Below, piece after piece: positions 34,821-39,863 of a stretch of DNA of 39,863 nucleotides (its first letter is position 1; each line of letters opens with the position of its first letter). The notes beneath the pieces are model-generated. The model made no database searches. It was not told the DNA's origin and was given only the letters and a program-made list of their open reading frames with translations. Where the stretch lies: NCBI GenBank assembly GCA_026224825.1, contig JAMFRO010000101.1, positions 1 to 39,863 of the forward strand, in the 5' to 3' direction. A program made the translations under genes and the position numbers. This DNA comes from a bacterium. GTDB lineage: Bacteria; Pseudomonadota; Alphaproteobacteria; Acetobacterales; Acetobacteraceae.

Positions 34821-37068
34821 CGATGTTACAGATTCATCACACGCCGCACAGATGCGGCCTGATATAGAACCGGATATGGACCAGCAGACCCACGCCCCCG
34901 CACCCGCCCACACCCTCGCCACCACCTTCGCCAAGGATGACCCCGCGCGTTTCATCAACCGCGAACTCTCCTGGCTGGATTTCAATTTCCGCGTTGTCAG
35001 CGAGGCCCGCAACCCGCGCCACCCGCTGCTGGAGCGACTCCGTTTTGTCTCCATCAGCGCCTCCAACCTCGATGAATTCTACTCCGTGCGCGTGGCAGGT
35101 CTCATCGGCCAGGAGCGCGCCGGCGTGCTGGAGCGCTCGGCCGACGGGCTGACGCCCGCGCAGCAACTGCTCGCCATCAACGCCCGCGCCCGCGAACTGA
35201 TCACGGCCCAGCAATCCTCCTACACCGAATTGCGCGGGCTGCTGGCTGGTGCCGGGCTGCTGGTCTGCACCTCGGCCGAGCTGTCCTCCGATGACGCCGC
35301 CTTCCTCGACTCCTATTTCATGGAACGCGTCTTCCCCGTGCTCACCCCGCTGGCGGTGGACCCGGCGCATCCCTTCCCCTTCATCCCCAATATGGGGCTG
35401 GTGCTGGCCCTCAGCCTCGCGCGCGATGACGACCGCGGCCAGATGTCCGCCCTCATCCCACTCCCCTCGCAGATCGAGCGCTTCGTGCGGCTGCAAAGCG
35501 GCGCCCAGGCAAGCGAGGGACCGATCCGCTTCATCATGCTCGAAGAGCTGGTGGCGATGAACATGGGAAGGCTCTTCCCCGGCTTTACCGTGCAAGCCTC
35601 CGGCCTGTTCCGCGTCATCCGCGACACGGATGTGGAATTCGAGGAAGAAGCGGAAGACTTGGTCCGCTCCTACGAAACCGCGCTGAAACGCCGCCGCCGT
35701 GGAGCCGCCATCCAGCTCACCATCGCCGCCGACATGCCGGCCGACCTGCGCGAGCTGGTGATCGATGCGATCGAAGCGCCCGCAGGCGAGATCTACACCG
35801 AGACCGGCATGATCGGGCTGGTGGATGTGAAGCAGCTCATCGTCGACGACCGGCCGGACCTGCTCTTCCCCCCCTATACGGCGCGCTTCCCCGAGCGCAT
35901 CCGCGATTTCGCCGGCGACTGCTTCGCCGCCATCCGCGCCAAGGACATCCTCGTCCACCACCCGTTCGAGAGCTTCGACGTGGTGGTGCAGTTCCTGCGC
36001 CAGGCGGCAATGGACCCGGCTGTCGTCGCGATCAAACAGACGCTCTACCGCACGAGCCGTGACTCACCCATCGTGAAGGCGCTGATCGAGGCGGCGGAAG
36101 CCGGCAAATCCGTCACCGCCATGGTGGAGTTGCGCGCGCGTTTCGATGAGGAAGCCAACATTCGCCTCTCCCGCGCGCTGGAAGCCGCCGGTGTGCAGGT
36201 CGTGTTCGGCTTCGTCGGCCTGAAAACCCATGCCAAGGTGAGCTACGTCGTCCGCCGCGAAGCCAGCACGCTCCGCGCCTATGTGCATTTCGGCACCGGC
36301 AACTACCACCCCATCACCGCCCGCATCTATACGGATTTGTCCTTCTTCACCTGCGACCCAGCCCTCACCCGCGACGCAGCGAGGCTGTTCAACTACATGA
36401 CCGGCTACGCCCGCCCAGAGGCCATGGAACAGCTCGCCTTCTCGCCGCTGACAACACGCAAAACCTTGGTCGGGCTTGTCGATGCCGAAATCGCCAACGC
36501 CAAAGCCGGCAAACCCTCCGGCATCTGGCTCAAAATGAACTCCCTGGTCGATGACAGGCTGATCGACCAACTCTACGCCGCCTCGCAGGCCGGTGTGTCC
36601 GTCAAAATCATCGTGCGCGGCATCTGCTGCCTGCGCCCCGGCGTGCCCGGCCTCTCCGACAACATCAAAGTCAAATCCATCGTCGGCCGCTTCCTCGAAC
36701 ACGCCCGCATCTACGTCTTCGCCGACGGCCACGCTTTGCCCTCGCGCGGCGCCAAAGTGTTCATCTCCTCGGCCGATTGGATGGCCCGCAATATGGACAT
36801 GCGCGTCGAGACCCTGGTCCCCATCCATAACCCCACCGTCCACGCGCAAATCCTCGACCAGATCATGGTCGTAAACCTGCGCGACGACGCCCAAAGCTCC
36901 GTCCTAACCCCCGACGGCCATTGGGAACGCGTTACCCCCGGCGACCCGCCCGCCGCCGCCCACGACTACTTCATGACCAACCCCTCCCTCTCCGGCCGCG
37001 GCTCCGCCCTGCACGGCGGCCTCACCACCGAACGCCCTAAGCCCAAGTACAAACGCCGGGTGGATTAA
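34813..37068 (+). CDS. ppk1: Polyphosphate kinase 1
   Basis: 751 residues. Makes inorganic polyphosphate from ATP. The N-terminal domain begins [15 protein letters not shown] (about 38-52), with [17 protein letters not shown] after it. Of the two catalytic-site His, one lies in [15 protein letters not shown] and the other in [31 protein letters not shown] follows. The first 35 residues are a variable tail. The ATG at 34813 lies inside the end of hdaA, so the two are coupled. Confidence 0.96.
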   Translation: MNDDVTDSSHAAQMRPDIEPDMDQQTHAPAPAHTLATTFAKDDPARFINRELSWLDFNFRVVSEARNPRHPLLERLRFVSISASNLDEFYSVRVAGLIGQERAGVLERSADGLTPAQQLLAINARARELITAQQSSYTELRGLLAGAGLLVCTSAELSSDDAAFLDSYFMERVFPVLTPLAVDPAHPFPFIPNMGLVLALSLARDDDRGQMSALIPLPSQIERFVRLQSGAQASEGPIRFIMLEELVAMNMGRLFPGFTVQASGLFRVIRDTDVEFEEEAEDLVRSYETALKRRRRGAAIQLTIAADMPADLRELVIDAIEAPAGEIYTETGMIGLVDVKQLIVDDRPDLLFPPYTARFPERIRDFAGDCFAAIRAKDILVHHPFESFDVVVQFLRQAAMDPAVVAIKQTLYRTSRDSPIVKALIEAAEAGKSVTAMVELRARFDEEANIRLSRALEAAGVQVVFGFVGLKTHAKVSYVVRREASTLRAYVHFGTGNYHPITARIYTDLSFFTCDPALTRDAARLFNYMTGYARPEAMEQLAFSPLTTRKTLVGLVDAEIANAKAGKPSGIWLKMNSLVDDRLIDQLYAASQAGVSVKIIVRGICCLRPGVPGLSDNIKVKSIVGRFLEHARIYVFADGHALPSRGAKVFISSADWMARNMDMRVETLVPIHNPTVHAQILDQIMVVNLRDDAQSSVLTPDGHWERVTPGDPPAAAHDYFMTNPSLSGRGSALHGGLTTERPKPKYKRRVD

Positions 37069-37106
37069 GAAGGCTCGGGCTTCGCCCCCTGAACCCCCGC
37101 CCCGAA
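37069..37106. repeat. Diverged copy of the repeat-family core
   Basis: GGCTCGGGCTTCGCCCCCTG followed by AACCCCCGC aligns with the GGCCAGGGCTCTGCCCTGGACCCCGC core of the 61-248 element. It fills the whole gap between the convergent ppk and usg genes. Confidence 0.55.
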
Positions 37107-37364
37107 CTACTGCAGCGTCAGCAGCGTGCCCTGGCGCCATTCGCCGGGGGTGATGAGGGCGGCGCTGCCGACACGTACGGAGTGCAGCCTGCCGTCCAGA
37201 TTGCTCGACCAGAAATCCAGGAATTTGCGCAATACGGGGAATTTCGGGGCGATATCCAACTCTTGCCAGATATAGCTTTGCAGCAGGCTTGGATGGTCCG
37301 GCAGATGGTACAGGATTTCGGCCGTGGTCAGGCGGTAGTCGCGCAGTTGTAAGGCAATGTTCAT
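37107..37364 (-). CDS. usg: Usg family protein
   Basis: 85 residues, close to the family length. The pattern LRDYRLTTAEILYHLPDHP, then LLQSYIWQELDIAPKFP and FLDFWSSNLDGRLHSVRVG, is characteristic of alphaproteobacterial Usg. No biochemical role is known to me. GGAG lies 9 bases before the ATG. It is divergent from groES, sharing a 265-base intergenic region, and convergent with ppk. Confidence 0.92.
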   Translation of the reverse strand: MNIALQLRDYRLTTAEILYHLPDHPSLLQSYIWQELDIAPKFPVLRKFLDFWSSNLDGRLHSVRVGSAALITPGEWRQGTLLTLQ

Positions 37365-37498
37365 CCTTATTCACTCCAAGATGGCATACTGAAACAGTCC
37401 CGGGAGGGTCATCCTGCCATGACTCCCCCACGGTGGCGCAATAAAAATCTGAGTGAAAGCAGCAACTTGTCACTCATCCACCGCGAGTGCTGCCGTTT

Positions 37499-37527
37499 CT
37501 TGACTTCTCCGCCCGTGCCCATTAGAC
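37499..37527 (+). promoter_or_regulatory. RpoH (sigma-32)-like promoter of groESL
   Basis: CTTGAC at 37499-37504, 13 bases, then CCCATTA at 37518-37524. This fits a heat-shock sigma pattern of the CTTG...CCCAT type. Transcription would start within the CIRCE element just downstream. A sigma-70 reading (TTGACT, 16 bases, TTAGAC) overlaps the same bases. Confidence 0.7.
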
Positions 37528-37529
37528 CC

Positions 37530-37556
37530 GTGGCACTCTCCAACTGAGAGTGCTAG
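37530..37556 (+). promoter_or_regulatory. CIRCE operator (HrcA-binding site)
   Basis: GTGGCACTC, nine bases, GAGTGCTAG. The inverted repeat matches the consensus TTAGCACTC-N9-GAGTGCTAA with two differences on the left and one on the right. It sits between the promoter and groES, where the HrcA repressor would block transcription until heat shock. Confidence 0.93.
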
Positions 37557-37629
37557 CAACCGCGGTGCCGCGTGCCGGGCCGGGCGGGTTGCAAGGCTTT
37601 TAAGACAATAACGTTTAGGAGCGATCGAC

Positions 37630-37923
37630 ATGGCGAATTTCCGCCCCCTGCATGACCGCGTCGTGGTCCGCCGCATCACCGCCGAAGAGAAGACCGCTGG
37701 CGGCATCATCATCCCCGACACCGCCAAGGAAAAGCCCCAGGAAGGCGAAGTTGTCGCCGCCGGTGCCGGCGCGCGCAACGAAGCCGGCGCCATCGTGGCT
37801 CTGGATGTTAAAGCTGGCGACCGCGTGCTGTTTGGCAAATGGTCCGGCACCGAAGTCAAGATCGACGGGGAAGACCTGCTGATCATGAAAGAATCCGACA
37901 TTCTCGGCATTATTGCCGCTTAA
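37630..37923 (+). CDS. groES: Co-chaperonin GroES
   Basis: 97 residues, standard length. [13 protein letters not shown] at the N-terminus, the mobile loop [20 protein letters not shown] (about 18-37) that contacts GroEL, and the end [14 protein letters not shown]. Forms the heptameric lid of the chaperonin. TAGGAG lies about 8 bases before the ATG. Controlled by the upstream CIRCE and heat-shock promoter; groEL follows after 80 bases. Confidence 0.97.
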   Translation: MANFRPLHDRVVVRRITAEEKTAGGIIIPDTAKEKPQEGEVVAAGAGARNEAGAIVALDVKAGDRVLFGKWSGTEVKIDGEDLLIMKESDILGIIAA

Positions 37924-37934
37924 TTCAACCATAG

Positions 37935-39650
<1,716 letters not shown>

Positions 39651-39673
39651 TCCACGCGCATACGTTACGAATG

Positions 39674-39706
39674 AAAAGAGCCCCGGTGGAAACACCGGGG
39701 CTTTTC
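39674..39706 (+). terminator. Rho-independent terminator after groEL
   Basis: A 9-bp perfect stem (39680-39688 with 39693-39701) with a GAAA tetraloop, flanked by an A-run and followed by a T-run. Starts 23 bases after the groEL stop. Confidence 0.93.
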
Positions 39707-39718
39707 TTATGGAAGGAA

Positions 39719-39753
39719 GGCCAGGGCTCTGCCCTGGACCCGCTGGGGCCTGA
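39719..39753. repeat. Repeat-family copy, cut by an insertion sequence
   Basis: GGCCAGGGCTCTGCCCTGGA followed by CCCGCTGGGGCCTGA matches the 61-248 family (reverse strand of 207-247). The intact copy continues GGCCCCAGG after CCTGA, but here the match stops at 39753, where a different sequence starts. Confidence 0.85.
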
Positions 39754-39863
39754 GAGCCGTTCTAAGAAGTTCTTGAATCATATGAATCCTTTGTGATTCT
39801 CTCTCTGCGAGGCATCGATTCGCGGAGTTTTTGTGATGTGGACAGTTGAGCACCGAACAGCGG
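39754..39863 (+). mobile_element. Left end of an IS5-family (IS1031-type) insertion sequence, truncated by the window edge
   Basis: The repeat match ends at TGA (39751-39753), and a new sequence starts GAGCCGTTCTAAGAAGTTCT. IS1031-type elements, as I recall, insert at TNA, duplicate three bases and have ends beginning GAGCC. A transposase-like start follows at 39836. The right end and the second TGA lie outside the window, so this is inferred. Confidence 0.65.
39836..39863 (+). CDS. Start of a probable IS5-family transposase (partial)
   Basis: An ATG with GGAG 9 bases upstream opens a frame that reads MWTVEHRTA before the window ends. MWTxEHR is a common beginning for IS5-family transposases of acetic acid bacteria and their relatives. 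Only nine complete codons are visible, so the call rests on this start and on the IS-like left end. Confidence 0.5.

Noticed and set aside
34837..35961. 374-residue minus-strand frame opposite ppk
   Set aside because: Shadow of ppk, whose motifs are unmistakable on the other strand.

Overview
The window is a GC-rich stretch of an alphaproteobacterial chromosome. I infer an acetic-acid-bacterium relative (Acetobacteraceae/Rhodospirillales, possibly near Acidocella or Acidiphilium). The supports are the alphaproteobacterial families usg, hdaA and cpaE, the dnaB-alr and hdaA-ppk arrangements, a class I phaC, and what looks like the start of an IS1031-type (IS5 family) element at the right edge. 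No rRNA, tRNA, CRISPR array or prophage was recognised.

Layout. 1-1523: a nested palindromic repeat and a cpaE-like pilus ATPase gene. 1706-2923: truB and rpsO with a good terminator. 3017-4240: an AT-rich orphan membrane protein unlike its surroundings. 4382-9111: a minus-strand operon (lipoprotein, alaC, hom, glpX, small exported protein). 9195-15349: phaC coupled to a GT25 glycosyltransferase, a GT4 glycosyltransferase, an O-antigen-ligase-like membrane protein and a CobW GTPase. 15421-19520: a tightly packed minus-strand operon dnaB-alr-mlaE-mlaF. 19696-24260: a secreted DUF1329 protein, a Rieske oxygenase, a luciferase-like monooxygenase and a small exported protein, which look like accessory catabolic or envelope functions. 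24484-25811: rpsF-rpsR-rplI with a terminator. 25952-31185: cfa, an alpha/beta hydrolase, a small phosphatase-like protein, two exported proteins of unknown function, an S49 peptidase and a cytochrome oxidase subunit IV. 31222-37364: purM-purN, an AI-2E/PerM family protein, hdaA-ppk and usg. 37499-39706: groES-groEL under apparent double heat-shock control (RpoH-like promoter plus CIRCE). 39719-39863: a repeat copy interrupted by an insertion sequence.

How it fits together. Most genes are housekeeping: translation, replication, cell wall (alr), outer-membrane lipid asymmetry (mlaEF), purine synthesis, gluconeogenesis and amino-acid synthesis, storage polymers (phaC, ppk), membrane lipid modification (cfa) and chaperones. 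Strong palindromes sit between many convergent gene pairs or just after gene ends. Several belong to one interspersed repeat family (61-248, 15368-15402, 37069-37106, 39719-39753), and a different one lies at 21113-21192.

I did not find a convincing undescribed multi-gene system. The best candidates for new biology are single items: the AT-rich three-helix membrane protein (3017-4240), the exported protein whose signal peptide has no usable start codon (30114-31000), the secreted protein grown from a 24-bp tandem repeat (28875-29237), the 27-bp repeats between purM and perM, and the palindromic repeat family with its insertion sequence. Intergenic gaps not listed as features are all under 300 bases and showed nothing I could defend.
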